From FW021-bin31 sp964647485 (GTDB taxonomy: Bacteria; Bacteroidota; Bacteroidia; Chitinophagales; Chitinophagaceae): 64,000 nt of DNA. How positions within the stretch are numbered: the first letter of the stretch is position 1; the number at the start of each line of letters is the position of its first letter. The position numbers and the translations under genes are program-made. Below the pieces are notes generated by a model. The model was not told where the DNA came from and did no database searches. It worked only from the letters and a program-made list of their open reading frames with translations. Where the stretch lies: assembly GCA_964647485.1 (NCBI GenBank), contig CAZYHV010000002.1:1-64000 (forward strand). The letters run 5' to 3'. This document shows, piece by piece, positions 45,418-54,752 of the stretch.

Positions 45418-45897
45418 TTAGAGGGCGAATCTAATGCCTAATCCTCCCCAAATATCAAACCCTCCATTAGGGATACTCACGGCAGGTTGAATATCAAGAC
45501 TAAGATCTATAGGCGCATTATTGAATTTATAATCTAACCCAAGCACTCCATCAATACCAAAAAAAGCGCCATCGGCATCGTGGTAACCGGAATTCCAAAA
45601 GCCTATATGCGCACCAGGTCCTGCATACCATTGCAATCCTGGAGCTCCTGAAATAGGTCCATGAAACTCATATAAGCCGGTAATGGTAAACCAATCAGAA
45701 CCAAAACCCAAAATACCTTCAATGGCTCTATCTTGATTTAAAAAATGTTTTACATCAATAGCTCCACCACCCCAGTAGCCTATTTTTACTCCGATACCGG
45801 TACGATAAGAATGTCCCATAGCCTGAGCATCAGCATGATTAGAGAAGGCAAAAGTGGATAGAAAAGCTACGACAGCGATTACAAATAATTTTTTCAT
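45418..45897 (-). CDS. small outer-membrane beta-barrel-like protein
   Basis: Exported protein of 159 residues with a signal peptide ending HADAQA. The mature chain has many alternating hydrophobic strands with Gly and aromatic residues (GVKIGYWGGGAIDVKHFL, DGVLGLDYKFNNAPIDLSL) and a final strand ending GIRFAL. It fits a small eight-stranded barrel of the OmpW/porin-like kind. No ligand or function can be assigned. It is followed by a terminator and seems to be a single-gene unit. Confidence 0.75.
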   Translation of the reverse strand: MKKLFVIAVVAFLSTFAFSNHADAQAMGHSYRTGIGVKIGYWGGGAIDVKHFLNQDRAIEGILGFGSDWFTITGLYEFHGPISGAPGLQWYAGPGAHIGFWNSGYHDADGAFFGIDGVLGLDYKFNNAPIDLSLDIQPAVSIPNGGFDIWGGLGIRFAL

Positions 45898-45974
45898 AGA
45901 GATTGTGTTTATAATTTTATATGGTTATTAACAAATATTCTGCCAAGATCTGCTTCCCGGCTTATTTTAAAAAA

Positions 45975-47186
45975 TCAATTTGTCAATCTCTTTTTTGACA
46001 ATTTAGCAAGATAAAAATAGCCGACAACCCCGGAGATAGTAGAACCAACCAAAACAGAGATCTTGGCTATATCCTGCATCTCCAAATTAGAGAAAGCCAA
46101 GGTAGAAATAAAGATAGACATCGTAAATCCGATACCTGCAATAGCACCAATTCCAGACATTTGTTTCCAGCTGGTTTTATCTGGTAGTGAGGCAATACCC
46201 ACCTTTGTTGATAAAAATGAAAACAGAACAATACCTACCGGCTTTCCTATAATCAAACCTAAGAAAACGCCTATGGCTACAGGAGAAGTGACAATATGTC
46301 CAATCTGATCGGGAAAAATAATGGCTGTATTTGCTAAAGCAAACAAGGGCATAATGATAAAATCCACAAAATGGGTAAGTTTATCCTCTAAAACCTCTGC
46401 CCTATCTACAGGAATACAAAAAGCAAGTAAAACTCCGGCAATAGTAGCATGAATGCCTGAATTTAAAATACAATACCAAATCACTAATCCAATTAAAATA
46501 TAGGGAAGAAGACTTTTTACTTTCAATTTGTTAAGAATGAGCAGTACAACGACTCCTGCAAGACCACAAAGTAAAAAAACTAAACTCAAATCGGAGGAAT
46601 AAAATATAGCAATAACAATAATAGCTCCTAAATCATCAATAATGGCTAATGCAGCAAGGAATACTTTTAATTGACCGGGAGCCTTTTTTCCTAACAACGA
46701 CAGAATACCAAGCGAAAATGCAATGTCGGTAGCCATGGGAATTCCCCATCCATGTTGAAAATCTGTCCCTCCATTAAATATAGTATAAATAATAGCAGGA
46801 ACCAGCATGCCTCCCAAAGCAGCACATATAGGGAGCATTGATTTCTTCAAAGAAGCAAGCTCCCCAACCATTAATTCTCTTTTAATCTCCGTCCCAACGG
46901 TCAGAAAGAAAACAGCCATGAGCGCATCATTCACCCATAAGAGAAAATTTTCAGGAAGATGAAAAAGGTCTCCTGTTGAGGTACTGGTTTCCCAAAATCC
47001 AGTATAAGCCTTTTGAGAAAAATCCATATTGGAAAAGAAAAGAGAAACTATCGTACAGCCAATAAGTACTATTCCTACTGAACGACTATCGTTCATAATG
47101 GCAAGTAAAGGCTTCGTTATTTTTTCTTTTATCTTTTTATTTGAGCTTGGGTCTTTCGATTCCGGTTGGATATCTTTTTTGGACAT
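45975..47186 (-). CDS. nhaA: Na+/H+ antiporter NhaA
   Basis: Inner-membrane antiporter of 403 residues with about 11-12 hydrophobic segments. The ion-binding Asp pair is in ALAIIDDLGAI, and MATDIAFSLGIL and PLFALANTA are also family marks. It exports Na+ or Li+ in exchange for protons. The ATG at 47186 overlaps the end of the OstA-like gene by 50 bases in another frame, so translation may be coupled; the next Met (47096) would avoid the overlap and also leave the transmembrane region whole. Confidence 0.95.
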   Translation of the reverse strand: MSKKDIQPESKDPSSNKKIKEKITKPLLAIMNDSRSVGIVLIGCTIVSLFFSNMDFSQKAYTGFWETSTSTGDLFHLPENFLLWVNDALMAVFFLTVGTEIKRELMVGELASLKKSMLPICAALGGMLVPAIIYTIFNGGTDFQHGWGIPMATDIAFSLGILSLLGKKAPGQLKVFLAALAIIDDLGAIIVIAIFYSSDLSLVFLLCGLAGVVVLLILNKLKVKSLLPYILIGLVIWYCILNSGIHATIAGVLLAFCIPVDRAEVLEDKLTHFVDFIIMPLFALANTAIIFPDQIGHIVTSPVAIGVFLGLIIGKPVGIVLFSFLSTKVGIASLPDKTSWKQMSGIGAIAGIGFTMSIFISTLAFSNLEMQDIAKISVLVGSTISGVVGYFYLAKLSKKRLTN

Positions 47187-49248
47187 AATTTCTTTTCTTT
47201 TTTATTTTTATTCGTGGAATATCGGGCTTCTTTGGAGGTCGCCTTTGATTTTCCCATTTAAATCCTTCTAGCTGAATATCTTCTTTTTTTACATGAGCAG
47301 GATTTAAAAAATGACCTGAAATATTCTTAAAGAACTTCACCTGATCCAGATGATTATTTTCGAAAAATAACTTAATAAAAGAGGCTGTTGCTTTGTTAAT
47401 ACCAATGACCGCCCCTGAACTATCTTCCTGGGCAAAATACACACTCTCCGCATTTCCGGCTACATTCATCCAGTCTATCTGGCTACTGTCATTGAAATAT
47501 CCGGTTATAATTCTTCCTTTAATTTGATTATAAGCATCAGACGCTACTTTATTGATAATCATTGCATGATGTCTCAAAATAAGTTTGTATGGTTTCTGGT
47601 TTTTGGTAACCAAAACAATAGTATCGCCAAAAAGTTGAGTTTCTCCTGTCCAAAGAATCGGATTTCCATAAAAATGAAAAGTAGAATCGATTCCAGAATA
47701 ATAGAGACTATCGGCTACTCCTTGTAATGAATCTGAATAAAGCCTTACATGGTGATAGGCAATTAGATTTCTGGCATCGGCAGAATCCACCTTCTGTGAT
47801 ACTTCTTCCTCCTTTAGGGAAGAATCTGCCGTTTGAGCTGCCGTTTGCTGGTGCAAAGAAGTGTCAACTTGTTTTATACCTTTCTTAACTCCCAGCGTAG
47901 AATCAACTTTAGGAAATTGCGTTTTTTCTTGAGAAGAAGAATCAACAGGGGGGGTCGAACTTTCCCCGACCATGTCCGATTCTTTTTTCTGATCCTTCGG
48001 TTTTTGTTTGACACCCAGAAATTTCTTTATGTTTTCCGGAATAAACAAGGGTATTTTTATCATACCCAATTCTTCTTGGGGAACAATAGGTTGTATTCCC
48101 TGATTTATAGTATCTGCAGCAGGATTTTCTAAATTTACCTCGTTGATACTTATTTGGGTAGAAGAATCCTGATGTGGTAGATAAACGTATGGAATAGTAT
48201 CTTTATTTAAGGAATCTTCAGGAAGATAAACCGGGATCATGGGGCCTGAAAATAATGTATCGCTAGATACAAAAAGACTGTCTTTTTCTTGTGCAAAAAT
48301 TAATAAAGGATCCTGAGTAGCCAGTAAAGTTTTTCTTTTGTTATCAGATATCGCAAAATTAGATTGTACCGTAGCCTGACCGGAAGTATCGGTCCACACA
48401 ATATTCCCAAAAGCTCTTCCCAGGCCTTCTGTTTTGCTAAACTTCATACTATCTGCTGTCAGCGTCCCCATACTATCAACAATTGTAGGCCGATTACACA
48501 AAAAAGAAAATTGCTCATTCGTATTATAATATCCACAAGAAGTATAAATTATTGTTTGTCCGGTATTAATAGCTGTAGGAGCTACAAAAGTAGCTATATG
48601 TGAAACCGTATTATACAATAGCGTGTCGGTGGTCAGTTTATATTCGGGATTGTTCAGTTTAACATTTTTTTTAAAATAAACATCTTTTAGGTCGGCAAAA
48701 TATTCTCCCTCTTCACTCGTCAATATCGTTTCTTGATTCACTAATTTCCCTCCATGAAAATAAGTCCCAATATGCTTATGCATATTATAATCCAAAAAGT
48801 CAGTGGTTAAGATCATGCTCCCATCTGTCATTTTTACATGATCTCTTAATGTAGCTAATTTAGTATCTCCTATATAATGAAGCTCATCGGCATAAGTATC
48901 AATAGAATCAGCTTGATTAATGTGAATATGACCATAGGCATCCAAAATATTTTTATCCATATATCGGATGGCACTGTCAGAAGTAAATATGGTATGTCCT
49001 TGCTCTAATCTTACGTTACCAATCAGTTTTTGTTTTGGAGCGGTTCCACTATCTTTTCCTTGAACGCCAACAAGAATATCTGCATTAAGCAGATGAATTA
49101 TCTGACCGGTATCCTTCTTGGGTCGGGGTCTTTGAATGGAATCTTGTGCATGAGCTTGCTGAGAACAACAAAAAAGGATAGTGAAAAAAAATAGCCCTTG
49201 GGGAATTTTTCTTAGTGCAAGCCACCTCAAATAAAAAAGAAAAGACAT
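47137..49248 (-). CDS. OstA/LptA-like envelope protein
   Basis: Exported protein of 703 residues with a signal peptide ending SQQAHAQ. It shows LptA/OstA-like beta-jellyroll repeats (LIGNVRLEQGHTIFTSDSA, DAYGHIHINQADSIDTYADE, KKNVKLNNPEYKLTTDTL, then RLYSDSLQGVADSLYYSGID near the C-terminus). A low-complexity acidic linker with several TQ/SS-rich stretches lies at about 420-500. The C-terminus is very basic (KIKKKRNYVQKR). In Bacteroidota such proteins are thought to form part of the lipopolysaccharide bridge. It sits 66 bases after the MCE gene and may work with LptD (51641). Confidence 0.85.
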   Translation of the reverse strand: MSFLFYLRWLALRKIPQGLFFFTILFCCSQQAHAQDSIQRPRPKKDTGQIIHLLNADILVGVQGKDSGTAPKQKLIGNVRLEQGHTIFTSDSAIRYMDKNILDAYGHIHINQADSIDTYADELHYIGDTKLATLRDHVKMTDGSMILTTDFLDYNMHKHIGTYFHGGKLVNQETILTSEEGEYFADLKDVYFKKNVKLNNPEYKLTTDTLLYNTVSHIATFVAPTAINTGQTIIYTSCGYYNTNEQFSFLCNRPTIVDSMGTLTADSMKFSKTEGLGRAFGNIVWTDTSGQATVQSNFAISDNKRKTLLATQDPLLIFAQEKDSLFVSSDTLFSGPMIPVYLPEDSLNKDTIPYVYLPHQDSSTQISINEVNLENPAADTINQGIQPIVPQEELGMIKIPLFIPENIKKFLGVKQKPKDQKKESDMVGESSTPPVDSSSQEKTQFPKVDSTLGVKKGIKQVDTSLHQQTAAQTADSSLKEEEVSQKVDSADARNLIAYHHVRLYSDSLQGVADSLYYSGIDSTFHFYGNPILWTGETQLFGDTIVLVTKNQKPYKLILRHHAMIINKVASDAYNQIKGRIITGYFNDSSQIDWMNVAGNAESVYFAQEDSSGAVIGINKATASFIKLFFENNHLDQVKFFKNISGHFLNPAHVKKEDIQLEGFKWENQRRPPKKPDIPRIKIKKKRNYVQKRYPTGIERPKLK

Positions 49249-49314
49249 ATTCAGGCTATTTTCACGATCTTATTTCCCCAATTTTAAAAAAAATATCTCA
49301 CTATGGGATTATAC

Positions 49315-50277
49315 TTATTTTGATGTTGTATCTGAAGGAAGCGGTTTTGATTTAGATTTACGTCCAAAAAGTGAAAAATGCACATATCGTTTTGGATTTA
49401 GTCTTAAATCCTCCATAAGCAGGTTTAGATTATAAGAGGCCGATTCCAAATTATTATATAGATGGTCATCATTCATCAAAGCACCGAGAGAACCTTTTCC
49501 TTTATTCATTTTTTCAAGAATTCCATTTAGATTATTAACTGCTTCATCGAGATCTTGTATCGTTCCCGGAAAATCCGTTTCTGCAATAGAGACCGTCGCT
49601 TTCTCCGCATTTCCAATCAGATGATTAATATGGGTCTTTTGTTGATTGAGATTTCCCATAAATTCATTCAATCCGTCCGCAATAGCAGTCAGTTTTGCAG
49701 AAGTATTGGATACATTTTTCATCGTTTCGCTAAACGATTTTACGCTATTTTGTAAATTCTCTTGTGTATTGGTATTTAAAATAGAATGAAAAGCCGTCAG
49801 CACACTATCCAATGTCACCAGAGTGACGTTGATTTGATCCGTAATAGGATCTATTTTTTTAGTTAATTTATCGGCAATTCCGGTGCCCAAAGAAGCAGTA
49901 ATCGTATCTTCATCCTGTAAAAAAGTAGAAGCATTTCCAAATTGCAGTTCTACTTCTTTGCTTCCCAACAAATCTGCGTTCTTAATTTCTGCAATAGAAT
50001 TTGATGGAATCGAGACATCAGATTTAATAGTTAAATTGACGAGTATGGCTCCCGAATTTTGTTTCATCAACTGAATATCCCCTACTGATCCTATTTTCAT
50101 TCCATTCAGCACGATAGGATCGGATGGAGCCAATCCATCCACATTATCATAGACTGCATAAAGAGTAGTATCTGAAGACCATAGACTATTCCCTTTTAAT
50201 AGATTAAAACCAAGAATTAAAAGGACAATGGCAACGACGACTAAAACACCTACTTTTGTTTCATTATTTATTTTCAA
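49315..50277 (-). CDS. MlaD/MCE-family protein
   Basis: Protein of 320 residues with one N-terminal membrane segment (VGVLVVVAIVLLILGFNLL) followed by the MCE domain (YAVYDNVDGLAPSDPIVLNG, MKIGSVGDIQL, AEIKNADLLGSKEVELQFG). A coiled coil fills the rest (about 160-270). MlaD is the hexameric lipid-shuttle subunit between inner and outer membrane. No mlaE, mlaF or mlaB genes are in the window. It lies between the amidase and the OstA-like gene on the same strand, consistent with an envelope unit. Confidence 0.9.
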   Translation of the reverse strand: MKINNETKVGVLVVVAIVLLILGFNLLKGNSLWSSDTTLYAVYDNVDGLAPSDPIVLNGMKIGSVGDIQLMKQNSGAILVNLTIKSDVSIPSNSIAEIKNADLLGSKEVELQFGNASTFLQDEDTITASLGTGIADKLTKKIDPITDQINVTLVTLDSVLTAFHSILNTNTQENLQNSVKSFSETMKNVSNTSAKLTAIADGLNEFMGNLNQQKTHINHLIGNAEKATVSIAETDFPGTIQDLDEAVNNLNGILEKMNKGKGSLGALMNDDHLYNNLESASYNLNLLMEDLRLNPKRYVHFSLFGRKSKSKPLPSDTTSK

Positions 50278-50345
50278 AACGATGTACTTTTAGTGAGCAA
50301 AAATAGGCAAATTAACTGACCTTTTACAATGGGGATTCCTGAAAT

Positions 50346-51470
50346 TTAATAGTCAATGCGTTTATTTCCCTTATAAACTACAATAAAAGCATCTTTATAG
50401 CCCATAGGCTTTACACTTTTTAGCTTCTTAGCTGCATCTTGAAAACTTTTATAATCCCCTAAAAGGTAGCGATACAGAGTCTTATTTTCGTTATTTTTAA
50501 TCATTTTACGACTAACAATATCTTCTAATTTTTGAAATTTTCTGGTATTGGTATTCATTTTATTACTGCTGGCAAACAATTGAATACTATAATGATAATC
50601 CGATTTGTTTGAAGATGTTGAATGATCGGGAGAACGAGCTCCTGCCAATAATTGTTTCTTATTCAATCCTTTTAATCCTGCCAGATAATTGACAAAAGCT
50701 TTATAAATGCTTTCAGAAATCTCGCCCTGATTATGATTCAAATAATCCTCTTCCTGGGGATTGCTGATGAATCCGGTTTCGATTAAAATGCTGGGCATCG
50801 CTGTAGCATGTAAAACCCAGATTCCAACTTCATTTCTTTGTTTAACACTTCGATCGATACGATTAATTTTAGAAAATTGCTTTTCTATATCCGATGCCAA
50901 TGTCAAACTCTGTTTCATATAGGAATGACGCATTGAATTAACAAAAATGGCGTCTAAAACTCCTTCATCAGAATCGCCGGAAGAATTATCCATTTCAGAG
51001 TCTTTAAAATCAGAACTTTTTCTGATAAAAGATCCTTTACTTTTATTTTTTCGTAAGGCCCATACATAAACTTCTGTTCCCTTAGCACTGTGGTTTCTCG
51101 AGGAATTGCAATGAATAGAAATAAAGACATTGCCCTTCTTTTTATTAGCAAAAGAAGCCCGATAATGCAAACCATCCGTTTTATTGGTTTTGTTTCCCGG
51201 ACAAATATCTGTAGTTCGGGTATAATAAACCTTCACACCCGGAATTTGATCTATCAACTTTCCCGTTTTCAGTCCTATACCCAATGCCACTTCTTTTTCT
51301 GTTGAATAACGTCCATGAGCCCCGGGATCAAATCCTCCATGTCCCGGATCTATAACAACGATAAAAGGTTTGTCAGCATTTGGTTTTACCCCCTGTGCAA
51401 AGGAATAAAAACCTAATCCGGAAAATAACACCACAAAAGTGGTTAGGTATATAGATTTAAATAAATTCAT
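50346..51470 (-). CDS. N-acetylmuramoyl-L-alanine amidase with SPOR-like C-terminus
   Basis: Periplasmic zinc amidase of 374 residues with a signal peptide. The Amidase_3 domain has IDPGHGGFDPGAHG, FISIHCNSS and SILIETGFISNPQEEDYL, giving the zinc His, His and Glu. The last 80 residues form a SPOR-like septal peptidoglycan-binding region (YSIQLFASS, YRYLLGDYKSFQDA, DAFIVVYKG). It should cleave peptide side chains from glycan during cell separation. It has a perfect -7 promoter element upstream and is divergent from lptD. Confidence 0.93.
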   Translation of the reverse strand: MNLFKSIYLTTFVVLFSGLGFYSFAQGVKPNADKPFIVVIDPGHGGFDPGAHGRYSTEKEVALGIGLKTGKLIDQIPGVKVYYTRTTDICPGNKTNKTDGLHYRASFANKKKGNVFISIHCNSSRNHSAKGTEVYVWALRKNKSKGSFIRKSSDFKDSEMDNSSGDSDEGVLDAIFVNSMRHSYMKQSLTLASDIEKQFSKINRIDRSVKQRNEVGIWVLHATAMPSILIETGFISNPQEEDYLNHNQGEISESIYKAFVNYLAGLKGLNKKQLLAGARSPDHSTSSNKSDYHYSIQLFASSNKMNTNTRKFQKLEDIVSRKMIKNNENKTLYRYLLGDYKSFQDAAKKLKSVKPMGYKDAFIVVYKGNKRIDY

Positions 51471-51526
51471 AAATGAACCTTCAAGATATATTTTACGATA
51501 TTTAAGAAAACAATAATTATACCATG

Positions 51527-51534
51527 CAAAAGTA
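51527..51534 (-). promoter_or_regulatory. Bacteroidota-type -7 promoter element for the amidase
   Basis: Minus strand reads TACTTTTG, a perfect TAnnTTTG, 56 bases before the amidase start. No -33 element was picked out. Confidence 0.4.
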
Positions 51535-51611
51535 AGTGGTTTTTACTAAAAAAATAAAGAGATTTTAACGAGATCGATGTTATTTTTACGGGAGAAATGA
51601 AGGAAATCTTG

Positions 51612-51619
51612 TAGGTTTG
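51612..51619 (+). promoter_or_regulatory. Bacteroidota-type -7 promoter element for lptD
   Basis: Plus strand reads TAGGTTTG, a perfect TAnnTTTG. It includes the TTG at 51617 that could otherwise be read as a start, so translation most likely begins further on, at the TTG at 51641. Confidence 0.45.
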
Positions 51620-51640
51620 CGCTTTATTAAAACGGGTGAA

Positions 51641-54478
51641 TTGAGCAAAATCAATTTTCATTACAACGGATTACTCTTCAAAACCTTATGGTGCCTGTGT
51701 TTTATAGCCTTTTCGAGTACATCTTCTCAAAGCCTAGGAGAGACTATAATGCAGACAAGGGAAAGTTATACCCCTACAAATGACCATGGGAAGCATGATA
51801 AAACTCTTTCTTCATCTGAATCTATTTTTAACTTATCTTTAAAAAATAGTACTGATACGCTGCCAATTGACAGCAATAAAATTCTCCTTAAAGACACCTC
51901 TCAAATTAAAGATAGTCTGCCCTCAATGAGAGATTCTGCTTCTTTAACTGTAGATACCGTCCAAATATCAAAAGATTCTCTTATTCCACAATTTAGCTTT
52001 CCTATTTCTAAAGACACCTTGAATGGCAAGGTAAAATACGATGCTGAAGATTCGATGGTGTTGGATCTTCCTACCAAAACTTTTCATCTGTATGGAAAAA
52101 CAACTGTTCATTATAACAACATTAATTTGAAGGCGGCCAGGGTAGATTTTGACCAATCAACGAATTTATTAAAAGCCAAATATGCTATCGACTCCGGAAA
52201 ACACAAAGGAGCTCCTATTTTTCATCAAAAAGGACAAGACCCTTTCCAGTCTGATTCTATGGTTTATAATTTCAAAACCCAAAATGGGAAAATCTATAAT
52301 ACAGTCACCAAACAAGGAGAAGGATTTTTATATAGTGATGAAGTGAGAAAACTTCCGGATAACTCTATCAACAGTCATTCTGCCTTTTTTACTACCTGTG
52401 ATGTGGATCCGCCACATTTCGGCTTTCAAGCCAAACGCGTAAAAATTATTCCCAATAAGGTTTTAATATCAGGACCGGCCAATTTAGTTGTGGAAGATGT
52501 TCCTACCCCTTTATTCATTCCTTTTGCCATATTCCCCTTATCTCATGGACAACGAACAGGAATTCTTCCTCCGACATACGAGGTTACACAACAAAAAGGA
52601 ATTGGGCTGACAAATGGAGGATATTATTTTGGATTGGGAGAACACTTTGACCTAACGGTAAGAGGAGATATTTATTCTTATGGAAGTTGGGGGTTGAGAT
52701 TTAACCCCAGATATTATAAAAGATATAAATATAGCGGATCGCTCAACCTAAGCATTAATTCTACACGTTTTGGAGATCCCCAAACACCGGACTTCACAAA
52801 ATCCAAAGATTTTCGGATCACCTGGTCTCATCGAATGGATCCCAAAGCGCACCCGGGCGTCTCTTTTTCTGCGAGCGTCAATGCAGGAACCTCTAGTTAC
52901 ACTCGATATAACGTAAGAGATGCACATGACCGATTAAACAATATTTTAAATTCCTCCATCTCCTTCTCAAAAAACTGGAAAGGATCCCCTTTTAGCTTAA
53001 CCCTAAATGCCAATCACAGTCAAAATACGAGTACCGAACGAATCAACTTGACATTGCCTTCAATGTCCTTTAATATGAGTACAATTTACCCTTTCCAAAC
53101 TAAAGATTTTGTTGGTACTCCAAAATGGTATCAGAAAATTGGAGTAGGCTACTCTCTCAGTATGAGAAATTCAGTAAGTGTAAAAGAAAAAGACTTCCTT
53201 GGTCCGGATTTCTTTAAAAAATTTAAGACCGGTATCCAACACCGGGTACCTATTTCTTTATCCTTACCTGCATTCAATTTCTTACATATTTCTCCAAGTA
53301 TCAGCTATACCGAAAGATGGTACCTTAAAAAGAGAGAATTGGTATTCGATCCTTCCAAAAACAAACTAGATACGACCCTACAAAGAGGATTTTATACCGC
53401 ACGAGACATAACCACAGGTTTATCCTTGGGATCAACGGTTTACGGTATGTTTCGATTTAATAAAAAGAACAAAGATGCTAAAATCCAGGCCATTCGCCAT
53501 GTGGTACGTCCGAGTATTAGCTTGAGTTATAAACCGGATTTGAATAAACAATATTATTACAATGTCAGAGTAGATACCTCAAACACAGTACCCAAACAAC
53601 GATTTTCTTATTTCGATAACATCGGGAATGGTCCTTTCTCTGAAGGACGTTTTGGAGGACTTTCTTTCAGCCTAGAAAATAGCCTGGAGATGAAAGTGCA
53701 TAGCGACAAGGATACAGCAAACGGAGGAATAAAAAAGGTCAAAATACTTGAAGGCTTTGGAATTTCTGGTTCTTATAACCTGGTAGCCGATTCTTTCAAT
53801 CTCTCTAATTTTAGCCTACATGCTCGAACAACGTTATTTAAGAAAATGAACATTTCGGCACAAGCTACAATAGATCCTTATGTTCACAACAAATATGGTA
53901 GAAGAATCGATAAATATGTGTGGGAACAGGGGCAATTTAGCCCGGGAAAACTAACTAATGGATCCCTGAGTTTTAGTACTAATTTTAAATCTAAACAAGG
54001 TCAAAAGAATCAAAATACGCAGGAAACAGAAGAAGAAAACCCATTGGATAACACTTTGAACAGTCCTGAAGAGGAAGCCCGCAGAAGACGAGAGAATCCG
54101 GAAGACTATGTAAATTTTGATATTCCCTGGTCGGTAAACATGTCTTATAGCTTAAATTTTAGAAAAACACGTACCCCCGACTATAAAAGAGATACAACCA
54201 TATATGCACAATCTTTACGATTTAGTGGCAGCTTTAACCTCACTCCTAAATGGAAGGTTAGTCTGAGCAGCGGATTTGATTTTATACATAAAAAGCTGAC
54301 TTATACTACGATCAATATTACAAGAGACCTTCATTGCTGGCGTATGAATATCAGTATTGTCCCTATGGGATTCTATAAATCTTTTAGTATTACAATTAGT
54401 CCTACCTCTAATCTCTTACATGATCTGAAGATTTCCAGGAACCGACAATTTTATGATGTCTTTGATAATGGTCGATAG
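51641..54478 (+). CDS. lptD: LptD-family outer-membrane LPS-assembly protein
   Basis: Outer-membrane protein of about 945 residues. A signal peptide follows the TTG start (FKTLWCLCFIAFSSTSSQ). An OstA/LptA-like domain is at about 150-280 (LDLPTKTFHLYGKTTVHY, KARYxID-type strands). The LptD barrel region follows, with FIPFAIFPLSHGQRTGILPP and many strand-rich repeats to the C-terminus. It receives LPS from the Lpt bridge and inserts it in the outer leaflet with LptE. The frame can start at a TTG at 51617, but that lies inside the promoter element. No ATG precedes the signal peptide, so a TTG start is required. It faces the amidase-MCE-OstA unit. Confidence 0.85.
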   Translation: MSKINFHYNGLLFKTLWCLCFIAFSSTSSQSLGETIMQTRESYTPTNDHGKHDKTLSSSESIFNLSLKNSTDTLPIDSNKILLKDTSQIKDSLPSMRDSASLTVDTVQISKDSLIPQFSFPISKDTLNGKVKYDAEDSMVLDLPTKTFHLYGKTTVHYNNINLKAARVDFDQSTNLLKAKYAIDSGKHKGAPIFHQKGQDPFQSDSMVYNFKTQNGKIYNTVTKQGEGFLYSDEVRKLPDNSINSHSAFFTTCDVDPPHFGFQAKRVKIIPNKVLISGPANLVVEDVPTPLFIPFAIFPLSHGQRTGILPPTYEVTQQKGIGLTNGGYYFGLGEHFDLTVRGDIYSYGSWGLRFNPRYYKRYKYSGSLNLSINSTRFGDPQTPDFTKSKDFRITWSHRMDPKAHPGVSFSASVNAGTSSYTRYNVRDAHDRLNNILNSSISFSKNWKGSPFSLTLNANHSQNTSTERINLTLPSMSFNMSTIYPFQTKDFVGTPKWYQKIGVGYSLSMRNSVSVKEKDFLGPDFFKKFKTGIQHRVPISLSLPAFNFLHISPSISYTERWYLKKRELVFDPSKNKLDTTLQRGFYTARDITTGLSLGSTVYGMFRFNKKNKDAKIQAIRHVVRPSISLSYKPDLNKQYYYNVRVDTSNTVPKQRFSYFDNIGNGPFSEGRFGGLSFSLENSLEMKVHSDKDTANGGIKKVKILEGFGISGSYNLVADSFNLSNFSLHARTTLFKKMNISAQATIDPYVHNKYGRRIDKYVWEQGQFSPGKLTNGSLSFSTNFKSKQGQKNQNTQETEEENPLDNTLNSPEEEARRRRENPEDYVNFDIPWSVNMSYSLNFRKTRTPDYKRDTTIYAQSLRFSGSFNLTPKWKVSLSSGFDFIHKKLTYTTINITRDLHCWRMNISIVPMGFYKSFSITISPTSNLLHDLKISRNRQFYDVFDNGR

Positions 54479-54752
54479 ATTTAGCCAGTAGTTCAAGCAT
54501 AAACTACATAAACTAATCATATTTAAGAACATTTGCTTCCAAAATGCTTCTTGAGATCGAAAAAACTAGCAAAATAACTAAAAATTCACTAACTTCGGGA
54601 GGAATTTATGATACCCTTAACAAACATATTGAAACCAATAACGAATACAAAGAACTATCTTTTTATGTATCCCCTTCCCCGCTTCTCCTATCAGTTTAAA
54701 AACCTCATACCCATTAATCAATTAAGCCATTAGTTTAAACAACCTATTGATT

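Noticed and set aside
54608..54733. Short frame of 41 codons with GGGAGGA before its ATG, ahead of the exported protein at 54753
   Set aside because: The peptide has no signal, domain or bias, and the single ribosome-binding-like match could be chance in AT-rich DNA.
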